A stretch of 64,000 nucleotides of DNA from the NCBI GenBank assembly GCA_002700365.1, contig PADB01000012.1, forward strand, positions 593,830 through 657,829. The letters run 5' to 3'. Of the stretch, positions 47,239 through 58,191 are shown piece by piece. The DNA comes from Kordiimonas sp. (GTDB taxonomy: Bacteria; Pseudomonadota; Alphaproteobacteria; Sphingomonadales; Emcibacteraceae). Each line of letters begins with the position of its first letter. Within the stretch, counting starts at the first letter, position 1. The notes beneath the pieces were generated by a model. It saw only the letters and a list, made by a program, of their open reading frames with translations. It did no database searches and was not told the origin of the DNA. A program made the position numbers and the translations under genes.

Positions 47239-47887
47239 TAAACGCGAGTTTGCTGAAGTTTGGGGAGCTGCTTGGGCCATGTATGGCAAAAGCGTATCAC
47301 CACAATTGCTATCCATCGCATTTGAAGCCCTTCGTGCTTATAGCATTGAAGAAGTGCGAATCGGTCTGACTCGGCATATTCAATCACCGGATACTGGGCA
47401 ATTTTTTCCAAAGCCCGCTGACGTCATCAAGCATATCGACGGCAACTCGGGCTCAAGAGCCATGGTTGCTTGGAACAAAGTTGACAAGGCTGTTCGTCAG
47501 GTTGGCGCTTGGACATCAGTGATGTTTGACGATGCGCTTATCCACCGCGTGATTTCAGATATGGGTGGATGGGTTGAACTCTGCAAGGTTGATGACAGGG
47601 AATACCCCTTTAAGCAAAAAGAGTTTTTAACACGCTACCAGGCTTACTTGCTACGGGACGAAGTGGGTGAATACCCAAGGCTATTACAGGGTATTGCAGA
47701 CCATCAGAACCAGCAAAAAGGATTTGATATGCAAGCGCCTGTTGCCGTAGGCGACTGGTCAAAAGCGGCACAAGTTTATACGAGAGGCATCGCCGACTTT
47801 AGCGCAGTGCCATTAAAAAGAATAAGCCCGAAAGCCATTCAGGCGCTTCTCGGAAATCAATTAGAGGACAAAAATGAAAACGATTAA
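47225..47887 (+). CDS. phage-type protein (DUF6475-like) of the ICE early operon
   Basis: About 220 residues. I choose GTG 47225 (VQEVDKREFAEVW) because GGGAGG lies 8 nt before it; the longer frame from 47159 lies inside the preceding gene. The sequence 'WGAAWAMYGKSVSPQLLSI', 'TRHIQSPDTGQFFPKPADV' and 'MGGWVELCKVDDREYPFKQ' resembles the DUF6475 family found beside phage and ICE replication genes, thought to aid helicase loading. It overlaps the transglycosylase gene by 14 bp, so the operon is compact. Confidence 0.68.
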   Translation: MQEVDKREFAEVWGAAWAMYGKSVSPQLLSIAFEALRAYSIEEVRIGLTRHIQSPDTGQFFPKPADVIKHIDGNSGSRAMVAWNKVDKAVRQVGAWTSVMFDDALIHRVISDMGGWVELCKVDDREYPFKQKEFLTRYQAYLLRDEVGEYPRLLQGIADHQNQQKGFDMQAPVAVGDWSKAAQVYTRGIADFSAVPLKRISPKAIQALLGNQLEDKNEND

Positions 47888-48422
47888 AGCAAAAACCATT
47901 GCCCTAGTGATAGCCATGTCCGCAAGCACTTCAGTCTATGCGTTTCCGGGCTATCAGTGGGAAAAAGCAGCACAAAGTGTTGGTATTGATCCAGTCATGC
48001 TCTACGCCGTTGCCTTGGCTGAGTCGGCCTCACATCGAGGTCTTAACATGACCAGTCCATGGCCATACGCAATTCGCAATGGTTCAAATGCAACCTACGC
48101 CAAATCTAAGACAGAAGCGGAGCAACTGTTAAACCAAGCACTGCAAGAGAGTGAAAAATACCAGCTCGATATTGGCCTAATGCAAATCAATTTGCATTGG
48201 CATGGGCATCGGGTGAGCTCAGCGGCGGAACTGCTAGACCCCATCACCAACCTTACCGTCGGCTCCAGTATTTTGGCCGAAGCAATCAAGTCTTCACCTA
48301 ACGATTTAGAGCTTGGCATAGGCCGCTATCACAGTTGGAACGAAGAGCGTGCACGCTGGTATGGGCAAAGAGTGCTTTCTATTTATCGCAATATTTTACA
48401 TGAACTGGAGGTCCGTCAATGA
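47874..48422 (+). CDS. lytic transglycosylase (SLT domain)
   Basis: A 182-residue exported muramidase that opens peptidoglycan for the conjugation machine. Signal peptide 'TIALVIAMSASTSVYA' ends before FPGYQ; the SLT fold has the catalytic Glu in 'LYAVALAESASHRG', then 'DIGLMQINLHWHG' and 'LDPITNLTVGSSILAEAI', the usual motif set. In SXT/R391 a transglycosylase gene lies at this position of the setR-to-setC operon. It ends in an ATGA overlap with setD. Confidence 0.88.
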   Translation: MKTIKAKTIALVIAMSASTSVYAFPGYQWEKAAQSVGIDPVMLYAVALAESASHRGLNMTSPWPYAIRNGSNATYAKSKTEAEQLLNQALQESEKYQLDIGLMQINLHWHGHRVSSAAELLDPITNLTVGSSILAEAIKSSPNDLELGIGRYHSWNEERARWYGQRVLSIYRNILHELEVRQ

Positions 48423-48718
48423 CAACCAATCAACAAGACTTCTATCAATTAAACTTGGCGTACCTGCACGCAGCACGGGAATTGGCGCGCATTGATCCGC
48501 AAGAGGCTGTCTTGCGCTTTGGACTTACACGCGATGTGGTTGATGCTCTGATTAATGCTGGTGTTGACGACCTGCAACGAGTGGCGACCTCATCATTCAT
48601 GCTGTTTCAACCAAGGGGTAACCAAAGCCAACTGATTGAGATGGTGAAGAGCAAAGGCACAGGTATCCCAAGAATCGCTTATTTATTATCAACCCTAAAC
48701 AACAAGGGGGATGCATGA
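48419..48718 (+). CDS. setD: SetD, FlhD-like activator subunit
   Basis: A 99-residue homologue of the flagellar activator FlhD ('FYQLNLAYLHAARELARID', 'EAVLRFGLTRDVVDALINA'). With SetC it forms a heteromeric activator of ICE excision, integrase and transfer promoters. It overlaps both neighbours by 4 bp (ATGA), indicating coupled translation. Its expression is the switch step lifted when SetR is cleaved. Confidence 0.9.
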   Translation: MTTNQQDFYQLNLAYLHAARELARIDPQEAVLRFGLTRDVVDALINAGVDDLQRVATSSFMLFQPRGNQSQLIEMVKSKGTGIPRIAYLLSTLNNKGDA

Positions 48719-49248
48719 TTGATAACCTGTCCAAAAGTGAGCTGTTTACCCGAGCCTCGCTGCTTATTAAATACGGATTTCGAACAACCATTATCGCGCT
48801 CGATACAGGTTTGCCAATCCACATTATCAGAAGGCTCCACAAAGAAGTGACTGGCAAGTCACCTTGTCCTGGTCAATTGCCAGAATCTGATGCCATCGTC
48901 AAAAGCAGAAGAGCATTAGTTGAAGGCTCCCTGCTTATGGCGCTTTATGTCAATATTGGTGGTGATAATGTCTACAAGCAATTAAATATCGATGCTTTGA
49001 TGAAGGCTTACGATGCGTATTTGGTTGCAAGAAAAGAAGCAGATCTTCCAGCTGAGATCCCCTGGAAAAAACTGACCATCAATGAAGGTTGGGTTCTAGC
49101 TCGTGATTTAAGATCACAGCTAGCATCCTTACACCGGTGTCGATGCGGCAGTCTGTATTTGACGGTATCTCAACAGCGCATTCAGCTTAAATGTCCTGTG
49201 TGCGAGATTATGGCCGAGCAAACCACTAGAGCACTTTTTGAGAACTAA
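48715..49248 (+). CDS. setC: SetC, FlhC-like master activator subunit
   Basis: A 177-residue FlhC homologue. The C-terminal zinc site is visible as C-x-C (CRCGSLYL) and C-x2-C (LKCPVCEIM), four cysteines as in FlhC. 'LIKYGFRTTIIALDTGLPI' is the helix-turn-helix-like part. Acts with SetD to activate the conjugation genes, including those leading back to traF-H-G. It starts within the setD stop codon. Confidence 0.92.
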   Translation: MIDNLSKSELFTRASLLIKYGFRTTIIALDTGLPIHIIRRLHKEVTGKSPCPGQLPESDAIVKSRRALVEGSLLMALYVNIGGDNVYKQLNIDALMKAYDAYLVARKEADLPAEIPWKKLTINEGWVLARDLRSQLASLHRCRCGSLYLTVSQQRIQLKCPVCEIMAEQTTRALFEN

Positions 49249-49302
49249 AATGCTGATGCATGATTTGATTGTGCACCGCCCGTGCACTTTGAGAGTACTA
49301 AG

Positions 49303-49734
49303 ATGATAAAATTACTTAAATCTTTACCAGCACGCTGCTGGTTTATATCACTGGGGCTTTTTCTGGCGACTTTGGCTGCGGCTCATTTTTTTCCCTCAGA
49401 AATATTAACGGCATCTGCCAAGTTAGCGGCTTTGCCATTTCTGATTTGCACCATCGTTTTTTTCAGCTACTTGGGATTCAAAGCAATTGCTAGTCCTATC
49501 GGCCTTATAACCATCACCACTATGTTTTTAGCAATCGCATATTGGCAAGCGAGTTGGACAATTTTATGTGTCGGTTTAGCCTTCTTAGGCTTAAGCGGAC
49601 TAATCCATTTATTTCAAAGACAACTGAAAGATACCGGTCGAGAACTAAGCCTGAGCGAAAAAAAATATTGGTACTGGGTAAACGAATTTGCAGATGGTCG
49701 CTCATCTATCCTCCCTAAAAAAACAAGGTCATAG
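49303..49734 (+). CDS. eex: entry-exclusion protein Eex
   Basis: From ATG 49303 the product is 143 residues, the length of Eex in SXT/R391. Three hydrophobic helices ('CWFISLGLFLATLAAAHFF', 'LAALPFLICTIVFFSYLGF', 'WTILCVGLAFLGLSGLI') put it in the inner membrane with a cytoplasmic C-terminal tail of about 35 residues. Eex of a recipient blocks entry by recognising TraG of the same exclusion group (S or R) in the donor; which group this is cannot be decided without alignment. Normally it adjoins traG; here a 3.4-kb mer module separates them. Confidence 0.82.
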   Translation: MIKLLKSLPARCWFISLGLFLATLAAAHFFPSEILTASAKLAALPFLICTIVFFSYLGFKAIASPIGLITITTMFLAIAYWQASWTILCVGLAFLGLSGLIHLFQRQLKDTGRELSLSEKKYWYWVNEFADGRSSILPKKTRS

Positions 49735-49839
49735 TAAATTGACTGCTTTTTTACTTATACTCAAAAAATTGATTGGCACTTTCGTACTACGAATGAAAAA
49801 TGCCATTTCCATCAATGAATACGGATCAACTCAAGTTCG

Positions 49840-51522
<1,683 letters not shown>

Positions 51523-51550
51523 TCAAATAGTAGTCAGGCATTGCGTCGTG

Positions 51551-51964
51551 TTAAACAGCACAGCTGTCATCATCACAGCGTTTATTCGCCGGTGAAAAAA
51601 TATCCCAAAGCGATACGGCAACCATCAGGCCTAATGCTGAATAGGTGACATAGCTGCTCCAGCCGTACTGGAAAAACGGATAGAGCGATAACAGCAATAA
51701 AATGGGGCCGGCCACACCCAGCGCACTACGGTGCCATTGCCGGTGGCTGAACCAGCCAAGTCCGTTGAGTACCAAGGCAATCCAGGCAAACAGGGGTAAT
51801 AGCGTGCTAACAAACAGACCTTCCCATTGGCTGAGAAAACCCAGTCCTACCGCAGCGCCCAGACTGGCAATGGCCGGGAAACACATGGCGCATCCCATAG
51901 CAGAAACCAGCGCGCCCAATGAGCTAATCTTATCGCCGAACCGGGTCAGTAACCGTATTAGCAT
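51551..51964 (-). CDS. merC: mercury transporter MerC
   Basis: A 137-residue inner-membrane protein with four helices. The Hg-binding pair 'AMGCAMCFPAIASLG' lies in helix 1 and a C-terminal 'KRCDDDSCAV' offers further thiols. It brings Hg(II) to MerA, apparently in addition to MerT. It follows merP by 9 bp. Confidence 0.92.
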   Translation of the reverse strand: MLIRLLTRFGDKISSLGALVSAMGCAMCFPAIASLGAAVGLGFLSQWEGLFVSTLLPLFAWIALVLNGLGWFSHRQWHRSALGVAGPILLLLSLYPFFQYGWSSYVTYSALGLMVAVSLWDIFSPANKRCDDDSCAV

Positions 51965-51973
51965 TTCTATGCT

Positions 51974-52249
51974 TTACTCCTTGAGCGTTGACGGATAACC
52001 CGCGTTAGTGGTGGCTTCGGTCAGTGCTTTTACCGTGGTTTTTTCGTCGTCGAAGGTGACCACCGCCAGTTTGGTCTTAAAGGTCACTTCGGCTTTACTG
52101 ACGCCATCGACTTTTTGTAAGGCTTTTTCCACGGTAAAGGGACAGGTCACACAGTTCATGGTTGGGACTTCCAAAGTAACTGTTTTCGGGGCAGCTAAAG
52201 CGTTCAGGCTGGTCAGTACGAACAGGGACATTAGGGCGAGTGTTTTCAT
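51974..52249 (-). CDS. merP: periplasmic mercury-binding protein MerP
   Basis: About 91 residues from ATG 52249 (MKTLALMSLF); six extra upstream codons are unlikely. Signal peptide ends ALA-APK; the HMA domain has the GMTCxxC-like site 'PTMNCVTCPFTVEKAL' with both cysteines. It collects Hg(II) in the periplasm and passes it to MerT/MerC. Confidence 0.93.
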   Translation of the reverse strand: MKTLALMSLFVLTSLNALAAPKTVTLEVPTMNCVTCPFTVEKALQKVDGVSKAEVTFKTKLAVVTFDDEKTTVKALTEATTNAGYPSTLKE

Positions 52250-52308
52250 AATTTTCTCCAAGAGCAAGCCATAAAGATTTAATCAAAATAAAAGGTTAGA
52301 AATCGTCA

Positions 52309-52656
52309 TCAGGCGAACCAGACAATCCAATAATTACTGGTGACTAAAACCAACGCAGTCAGTGCCGTTAACCAAAAGATCACCTGCCGACGTTTTCGCA
52401 CTTGAGGAACTGCACAGGCGGTGCCTGGCTCACAGTCCTCGACGGGGCGATAGACCTTCCAGCCTGCGAAGCCAAATAAGGCTAAAACCAGCAGGATAAA
52501 AATGGGACGATAAGGTTCTAACAAGGTTAAATTACCAATCCAGGAGCCACTCACGCCTAGCAGCAACAAGACGAAAGGACCAGCGCAGCAAAGACCAGCG
52601 CCAATAGCGGCAATAACACCGCCGATGATTGGAAAGTTGGGATTACTTTTTGACAT
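52309..52656 (-). CDS. merT: mercuric transport protein MerT
   Basis: A 115-residue membrane protein with three helices. 'AIGAGLCCAGPFVLLLLG' gives the transmembrane Cys pair (C23-C24), and 'CEPGTACAVPQV' the cytoplasmic loop pair. First structural gene after the mer promoter at 52691-52721. Confidence 0.93.
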   Translation of the reverse strand: MSKSNPNFPIIGGVIAAIGAGLCCAGPFVLLLLGVSGSWIGNLTLLEPYRPIFILLVLALFGFAGWKVYRPVEDCEPGTACAVPQVRKRRQVIFWLTALTALVLVTSNYWIVWFA

Positions 52657-52690
52657 AACTCACTCTACTTATCGTACTTTAGTAAAACAA

Positions 52691-52721
52691 GCTTAAACCC
52701 CGTACCCAACTACGGAGTCAA
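52691..52721 (-). promoter_or_regulatory. mer promoter/operator
   Basis: On the minus strand TTGACT (-35, 52721-52716) and TTAAGC (-10, 52696-52691) are 19 bp apart, the over-long spacer typical of MerR-controlled promoters, and the spacer holds the dyad CCGTA-N6-TACGG. MerR should untwist it when Hg(II) binds. Confidence 0.88.
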
Positions 52722-52740
52722 GATAAAATTTGACTCATTA

Positions 52741-53130
52741 TTAATCTTCAGGAAGTAGGGAATCAATAATGGGACAGTGGGATTGGTTAGTATTAGAATT
52801 ACACTCATTCAATAATTCTGTGAGAACGGTTTCTAAGCGGCGAAGACCTGCTATTTTGGCTTTCACACTTGCAAGCTTGTGTAAAGTCATTTCTTGCACT
52901 TCTATACAGGGAGTGTCATTAAGGCTGAGTAAATTGGAGATTTCTTCCAAAGTGAACCCAAGATCTTGGGAACGTTTAATGAATTTTATTCGGTTTAATG
53001 TTGCCAAAGGATAAAGTCGGTAGCCTAGATGCGGTTTTTCAGGTTTTTCTATAAGACCACGTCGTTCGTAATAACGAACAGTCTCAACATTGATACTAGC
53101 TTGTTCGGCTAATTTTCCAATTGTGTACAT
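52741..53130 (-). CDS. merR: MerR regulator
   Basis: A 129-residue MerR-family protein: winged helix 'IGKLAEQASINVETVRYYE', then a dimerisation helix and three Hg-binding cysteines C75, C110 and C119, with the same 35- and 9-residue spacing as in Tn501 MerR (82, 117, 126). It is co-directional with and upstream of merT, not divergent as in Tn21/Tn501. A second, perfect operator dyad lies just upstream at 53136-53168, suggesting autoregulation. Confidence 0.95.
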   Translation of the reverse strand: MYTIGKLAEQASINVETVRYYERRGLIEKPEKPHLGYRLYPLATLNRIKFIKRSQDLGFTLEEISNLLSLNDTPCIEVQEMTLHKLASVKAKIAGLRRLETVLTELLNECNSNTNQSHCPIIDSLLPED

Positions 53131-53135
53131 GTGTT

Positions 53136-53168
53136 ATATTTCTCCGTATCTAAGTACGGAGAAATATA
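53136..53168. promoter_or_regulatory. perfect palindrome upstream of merR (second MerR operator)
   Basis: ATATTTCTCCGTA, six bases, then TACGGAGAAATAT: 13-bp perfect arms. The inner part CTCCGTA-N6-TACGG is the same as at the merT promoter, so MerR is the likely ligand. It starts 5 bp before the merR ATG. Confidence 0.75.
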
Positions 53169-53227
53169 TCCCTATCTACGTAATTAAGCCATAAAACTTC
53201 GTTAGCCTTGAGCTTCTACTCCTTGTT

Positions 53228-56200
53228 TTATTTATTTCCTGATGCCTGGTTATATGCCCTAATATCGATCAAGTTGTTCTGAGCATAATCTCCCGCAAGG
53301 GATGCATTTGAGATCACTGCAATCTGCTTATCCACAAATGCTTTATCTTCATCAGACACACTGTCAGAGATGTAAGCGCCACTCTCATCCTTTTGACGAT
53401 ACTCATTTAGCATTTGCTCCCTTAGACCAAGCATTTCAGGCGACCAACTCGATGAGTCTTCAGAGTTGAAAACGCGCCCCGCCAAACCTTCATTGAAAGC
53501 TTGAGCGAAAACTTGACTTTGAATCGGGGTCAATCCCATTCTCTGCCCTTCGCTGTATGCTTCCTGTTTAAAATCATCAGCATACTGCTCTAGAAACTCA
53601 CCATATCGATTATTAACTGCCGCACCGAATGCCCCCGCCAACATGGCTTCAGACTTAGTGCCCCAGTTTACTTCGGAGGCATACTGCGAACTCGATCCAC
53701 TGTATGCATCATTAAACGCCGTCAATGGGTTTTCCAAAGAGGTTCCGGCATCAACGGCGGCTTTTAAGCCATCCCAGGTTGATTTGCTGGCCACAGTAGC
53801 GTTGTGCAAGAAACCTCGTGAGCCAGGATCTTCAAGCGCTTGTTCTTTGTAACTCTCATAGTCTTCGCCAAAGTGATTCAGGGTATGCAGAGCTGCATCA
53901 GTATGCTTGCCACTGAAATCACCAATAGCACTGGCGCTGTTGAAGAACATTTCAGCACCAGAAACTCCGCTATCATCAGCCATAATACGTGATCGCCACT
54001 GAGATCCAGCTTCACTGTTTAGTTCAGATTGATAGGTACTTGTGTCAGTAGCTACGGCCTGTTGGGCTTGCTGCTGATGCGCATTCAACTGTCCATCTAT
54101 ACCAGACAGATTGGTTTGGTAAGCCGATTGAGCTGCGTTGAACTGAGTTTGAACTGTTGCTGCATCCTCGTAGCCGCCCAATACACCCGATTCAACTTGG
54201 CTTTGAGCACCACCAAAAGTAGGTGCAGCTGATGACAAGCCTTCATTAGAGCGCGGTTGAATTGATCGTAAATCGGCTCCGGTAGCCATGGCCATAACAG
54301 TCATTGCTGCTTGATAATCATTGTCTCGTTCAGCGGGCGTTGAGGAGTTGCTATAGGTTAAAGACTCCATAGCTGCGGCCACATACGCCTGATTATCATC
54401 AGGTAGCAAGCGCTGATACATTGGAAGGTTTTCACGTAATCGGTTACCTGCTTCAACATGCTGGTTCATATAGCGACCTAAATAATCCATGACTTCAGGA
54501 TTATCCGCTGCTAATCGAGTTAACGTCGAACCATCCGTGTTCCTTTGTCCTGATAGACTGTAGCTGGCCTGATCAAGCTCACTAAAGCGGTTTGATGCCG
54601 TGATAACGTCTTGTGCTGAACTCTGAAGTGACTGATAGTCTTGGTTAGACAACGACATTTCAACGCCAGAACGTCTTGAATCTGAAAGGTCCTTAACCAT
54701 TGCATCGCGATACTCAGCACGTCGTGAATCACTCGATGCCAAGCTTTGCATTTCCCCAGTGAGTGTATTTGCGGTCGTTGATCGAGAACTGCCTTCTGAC
54801 GACTCAACTTGGCCACTAAAGTTTCCACCTAAATCCAAGCCTGCTCGTAACCGTGATATTTTTGGCACTCTTGAGGATTCGGGCTTATCGACTCCAGGCA
54901 AGTTACCTTGTCGGGAGTCATTCCCCCCTGTACCAAGTAATCTTCCCAAGAAGCCTTTATCTGCTACTTCTTTATCATCGGTATTTGTAATGGTTCCATC
55001 TCCACCGACCCTTAGGCCTCCCGATAACACGCCCGATACCAAGCCACGTACAGCGTCTTTTTTATCGTCTCCGAAACCATACCGTGTTTGCAGGTCATCA
55101 GTGACCTGATTAACAACGGCGCTAGATGCGGAATTAGAAGAACCGATCTGACGTCCAACCGAAGAAAGGTTGTCGTAACTTAGCTTTTCACCAAAGGTTC
55201 GACTCATGGTATTGCCAACCTGACGGCTAAAGGCTTGAGTTGCCTGAGTCATGGATTCTTTTGCAGAGCCGACCATTGAACCCACTGCGTTTCCGACAGA
55301 GAAACTGCTTAGTAAGTTTGACGCGCCGGTCATTGCAGAACCCGTGAGGGCTGAATTTTGGAACATTGACTGTGATTGCATCACCGGGGCATTTTTCGCG
55401 ACATCTGGACTTGCCAGCTTTTCATCAATGGCATCACCGTTTTGAAGACGTCCAGCCAAGTGGGTAGCGGTTATTGCTGAGCCATACACGAGCATGAGCG
55501 AAATTGCCGGAACACTCGACGCCAACATGCCGCCAGTAGCTATCCAGGTTTGCAGCACTGAATCCATCTGCATCAACCCAGCAAAAGATGGCACTTCTGT
55601 ACCTGCAAAGGCATCAAGAGCCGACATTTTCCCTGCAACGGTTAAATGAATATACAGGTTAATGATAGCCATGACAGGCATCCAAAGTTGAATCCAAAGC
55701 AGGATTAACAAGTACTTCCCAGCCATTCGCATCCCGATTTGGCCTAGGGCTATCACAAAGGCCATCAAAGGGGTGATGGCGTAAATGAAACCCTCAAAAA
55801 ACGTCATCATCGGACGAACGATACTTTGGAAAAGAGTCTGCTCCGCCGCCCATTGTGTATTGCGCTGTTCAATCGCTTGATTAACCATAACGGCGGCGGT
55901 GAAAGCTTGATCATCCATATACTTGCCCGTCACGCTTTGCTCATAAATAGGCAAAAGCACTGACGCGGTCATGTACTCTTGGGTGTTAACCAAAGCCAAA
56001 CCAAGGTTATTCAGTGCATTTCGGATCACGTCATCAGTGTCCGTGGCTGACGAAGTCCCCAATGAGGCTGACAGAACCTGTTTAAGCCTTGGAATGAAGG
56101 TTGATTCTGTCATGAGTTTCAGTTGGCTGTAGGCATCAGTGCAGTCCAGATCTCTACTGCTACCACTGAGCATGATGCGCGTGCCATAAATGCGCGAATC

Positions 56201-56797
56201 AAACCTAATCGCAGTCATCGGGTTAGGATCACTCAGCACCTGATCGAGGTTCTTTTGGCCAATGTCGATACCAATCAAGGTGCACTCTTTGATGTAGTTA
56301 AACCACGATTGCTCGATGTCCGAGCCGCCGACACGATTTGCATCACCCAACCCAGAGCGATCCATCACCTGTTTTCTCACTTTAATCAGTGACTGTAAAC
56401 TGGATGCAAAGCCGTATTCCGTCATGGCGGGAGTTGAGAACGCCGTTTCAAACAATCGCGTGATTTGAAAGCCGACAGTTGAAATCGTACTGCCTGCGGC
56501 AGCAACACCGATGGGCACATTATCAACCACTCGAACTTGTCCCGTGTACGCATCCTCAATGCTCACTCGGGTACTGGGTCCAAACATGGTTGCAAAGACT
56601 AACCATGAGACTAAAACGTGTTGAAAGTTAATGCCACGACCGCCTTGCATTAAGGCCTGAACAGAGACCATCAATACCCCAATGAGCAAGCCAATGCGAA
56701 CCATTGAAGTAAAGTCGCCTGTACCAGTAATCATCGCGACAGCGTTCAAGACCTGCTCTAAAAATGCCGAATCCCCGATGGAATAGATCTCCCACAT
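53228..56797 (-). CDS. traG: TraG, mating-pair stabilisation and exclusion-target protein
   Basis: A 1189-residue inner-membrane protein, the length of SXT TraG. The N-terminal third has several helices ('IGLLIGVLMVSVQALMQGG', 'GFIYAITPLMAFVIALGQI', 'YLLILLWIQLWMPVMAIIN'); the remaining residues (about 500-1189) form a long Q/S/G/A-rich hydrophilic domain in the periplasm. F-type TraG helps assemble the pilus and stabilise mating pairs; in this ICE family it is also the target recognised by Eex. It starts 3 bp after traH in the leftward operon traF-traH-traG. Confidence 0.93.
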   Translation of the reverse strand: MWEIYSIGDSAFLEQVLNAVAMITGTGDFTSMVRIGLLIGVLMVSVQALMQGGRGINFQHVLVSWLVFATMFGPSTRVSIEDAYTGQVRVVDNVPIGVAAAGSTISTVGFQITRLFETAFSTPAMTEYGFASSLQSLIKVRKQVMDRSGLGDANRVGGSDIEQSWFNYIKECTLIGIDIGQKNLDQVLSDPNPMTAIRFDSRIYGTRIMLSGSSRDLDCTDAYSQLKLMTESTFIPRLKQVLSASLGTSSATDTDDVIRNALNNLGLALVNTQEYMTASVLLPIYEQSVTGKYMDDQAFTAAVMVNQAIEQRNTQWAAEQTLFQSIVRPMMTFFEGFIYAITPLMAFVIALGQIGMRMAGKYLLILLWIQLWMPVMAIINLYIHLTVAGKMSALDAFAGTEVPSFAGLMQMDSVLQTWIATGGMLASSVPAISLMLVYGSAITATHLAGRLQNGDAIDEKLASPDVAKNAPVMQSQSMFQNSALTGSAMTGASNLLSSFSVGNAVGSMVGSAKESMTQATQAFSRQVGNTMSRTFGEKLSYDNLSSVGRQIGSSNSASSAVVNQVTDDLQTRYGFGDDKKDAVRGLVSGVLSGGLRVGGDGTITNTDDKEVADKGFLGRLLGTGGNDSRQGNLPGVDKPESSRVPKISRLRAGLDLGGNFSGQVESSEGSSRSTTANTLTGEMQSLASSDSRRAEYRDAMVKDLSDSRRSGVEMSLSNQDYQSLQSSAQDVITASNRFSELDQASYSLSGQRNTDGSTLTRLAADNPEVMDYLGRYMNQHVEAGNRLRENLPMYQRLLPDDNQAYVAAAMESLTYSNSSTPAERDNDYQAAMTVMAMATGADLRSIQPRSNEGLSSAAPTFGGAQSQVESGVLGGYEDAATVQTQFNAAQSAYQTNLSGIDGQLNAHQQQAQQAVATDTSTYQSELNSEAGSQWRSRIMADDSGVSGAEMFFNSASAIGDFSGKHTDAALHTLNHFGEDYESYKEQALEDPGSRGFLHNATVASKSTWDGLKAAVDAGTSLENPLTAFNDAYSGSSSQYASEVNWGTKSEAMLAGAFGAAVNNRYGEFLEQYADDFKQEAYSEGQRMGLTPIQSQVFAQAFNEGLAGRVFNSEDSSSWSPEMLGLREQMLNEYRQKDESGAYISDSVSDEDKAFVDKQIAVISNASLAGDYAQNNLIDIRAYNQASGNK

Positions 56798-56800
56798 GAC

Positions 56801-58189
56801 CTATTCCCCCAGTGCCGTAGATTTAACGGTGTAATAACGCTGTTTGCGAATGGTCTGAATCACCTGGTTAAAATGCGCCAGCAATTCTTGCTCTGAGCCG
56901 TATCTTCGCTGCAACGCAGCGTACTCCTCATTGATTTGGCGACGTGCACGTTCAAGGTCTTCCGTTAATAACTTCGCATAGGCATGATCTTCCACACCGG
57001 AGGTACTTCTAGCTGCATTGAGCATGTCTTCAACCAATGCTTGGGCCATCTCAACAGCAATAAATGGCGCAGCTCTTGAAGCAAACGACCTAGCAGCCCC
57101 TTCATTTAATGCAGAAAGTGTTCGAATCATGCCGCCAATGCTTGCAGGAGCCGAGGTCATAAAAGCTTTTTCAGTGGTGCTAGCTGCCCCTGTATTTCGA
57201 GCAAATTTAAAAATAATGCCGTTACTAGAACCTGTACCTAGAAGTAAATTTTCTACCTGGGTTGATAACCCAGTAAGAGTCACGTTAGTAATTGTCGGGT
57301 TCAGACAACCGTCTTGCGTCACTGTGTCACATCGGTACATAGCGACGTTACCGCCGTGAATTAGATGCTCAATAGTCACTTTATTGCCATTCAGCCTGGT
57401 CAGTTTTGGGGCTTTACCTTGGCCATCAGCGGCATTAGCTAGATCACCAACAATGATCGAACCCGTCACAGACATAACCGCTTCTAGAAAACGGTCATCC
57501 CCCGATGCAAACCAGCTTGATGCAGAGTGACGTTTCAGTGCTCGCCAAACCAAGTTGCCTTTAATCGTTTTGTTCACATCAGATGCCGCGACACTTGAAG
57601 CATTCTCGTAAGGGTTCTTACCATTGGATTCACTCCAACTGGTAAAAATGTCTCCAGCCCCTTTAAGTGAGCTCAACATGCTGGCTTCTGTTTGCCCCTT
57701 CTTACCAAAGGCGGCCAGGGTATCGTTCACGACTCCCTGAGCCATTTGACAGGAATTGCCAAAATACTCGTTCAACTGCTGGATTTTCTTTTGCAGAGTC
57801 TCCATGTGCTGGGAACATTTCTCACACATAGCACTGAGCGCCAATTGGAATGCGTATCCCTTGGCATTTGCCGCTACAGAGCGAAGTAATTGAACAAACT
57901 GATCTGCATTAACAAATGACAAACTTCCAGCGAACATATCAATGCCGCCACAACCGGCTTGGAATGACGGAGGCACCATAGAGACGAGGTTCTCGTTCAT
58001 GATCCTGTTACGAACAACAACACTTCCGCCAGATATAACGCCACGCCGCTGACTCTCGAATACACCAGGCGCAGTGCTGTTGGTCATTGAACCAAATAAC
58101 TGGTTCATCTCCTGTTGCAAGCTTGCTTGGCTCATAGACGAAAAACCAATCGCACAGACGATTAGCGATACTCGTAATACTTTTTTCAT
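56801..58189 (-). CDS. traH: TraH, conjugative pilus assembly protein
   Basis: A 462-residue exported protein. Signal peptide 'VSLIVCAIGFSSMSQA' precedes SLQQEMNQLFG; the conserved cysteine-rich part 'ALSAMCEKCSQHMETL' and 'YFGNSCQMAQ' is diagnostic of F-type TraH, and C-terminal 'EEYAALQRRYGSEQELLAHF' forms a coiled helix. It works in the periplasm with TraF in pilus extension and retraction. It is 2 bp from traF and 3 bp from traG. Confidence 0.93.
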   Translation of the reverse strand: MKKVLRVSLIVCAIGFSSMSQASLQQEMNQLFGSMTNSTAPGVFESQRRGVISGGSVVVRNRIMNENLVSMVPPSFQAGCGGIDMFAGSLSFVNADQFVQLLRSVAANAKGYAFQLALSAMCEKCSQHMETLQKKIQQLNEYFGNSCQMAQGVVNDTLAAFGKKGQTEASMLSSLKGAGDIFTSWSESNGKNPYENASSVAASDVNKTIKGNLVWRALKRHSASSWFASGDDRFLEAVMSVTGSIIVGDLANAADGQGKAPKLTRLNGNKVTIEHLIHGGNVAMYRCDTVTQDGCLNPTITNVTLTGLSTQVENLLLGTGSSNGIIFKFARNTGAASTTEKAFMTSAPASIGGMIRTLSALNEGAARSFASRAAPFIAVEMAQALVEDMLNAARSTSGVEDHAYAKLLTEDLERARRQINEEYAALQRRYGSEQELLAHFNQVIQTIRKQRYYTVKSTALGE

Positions 58190-58191
58190 CG

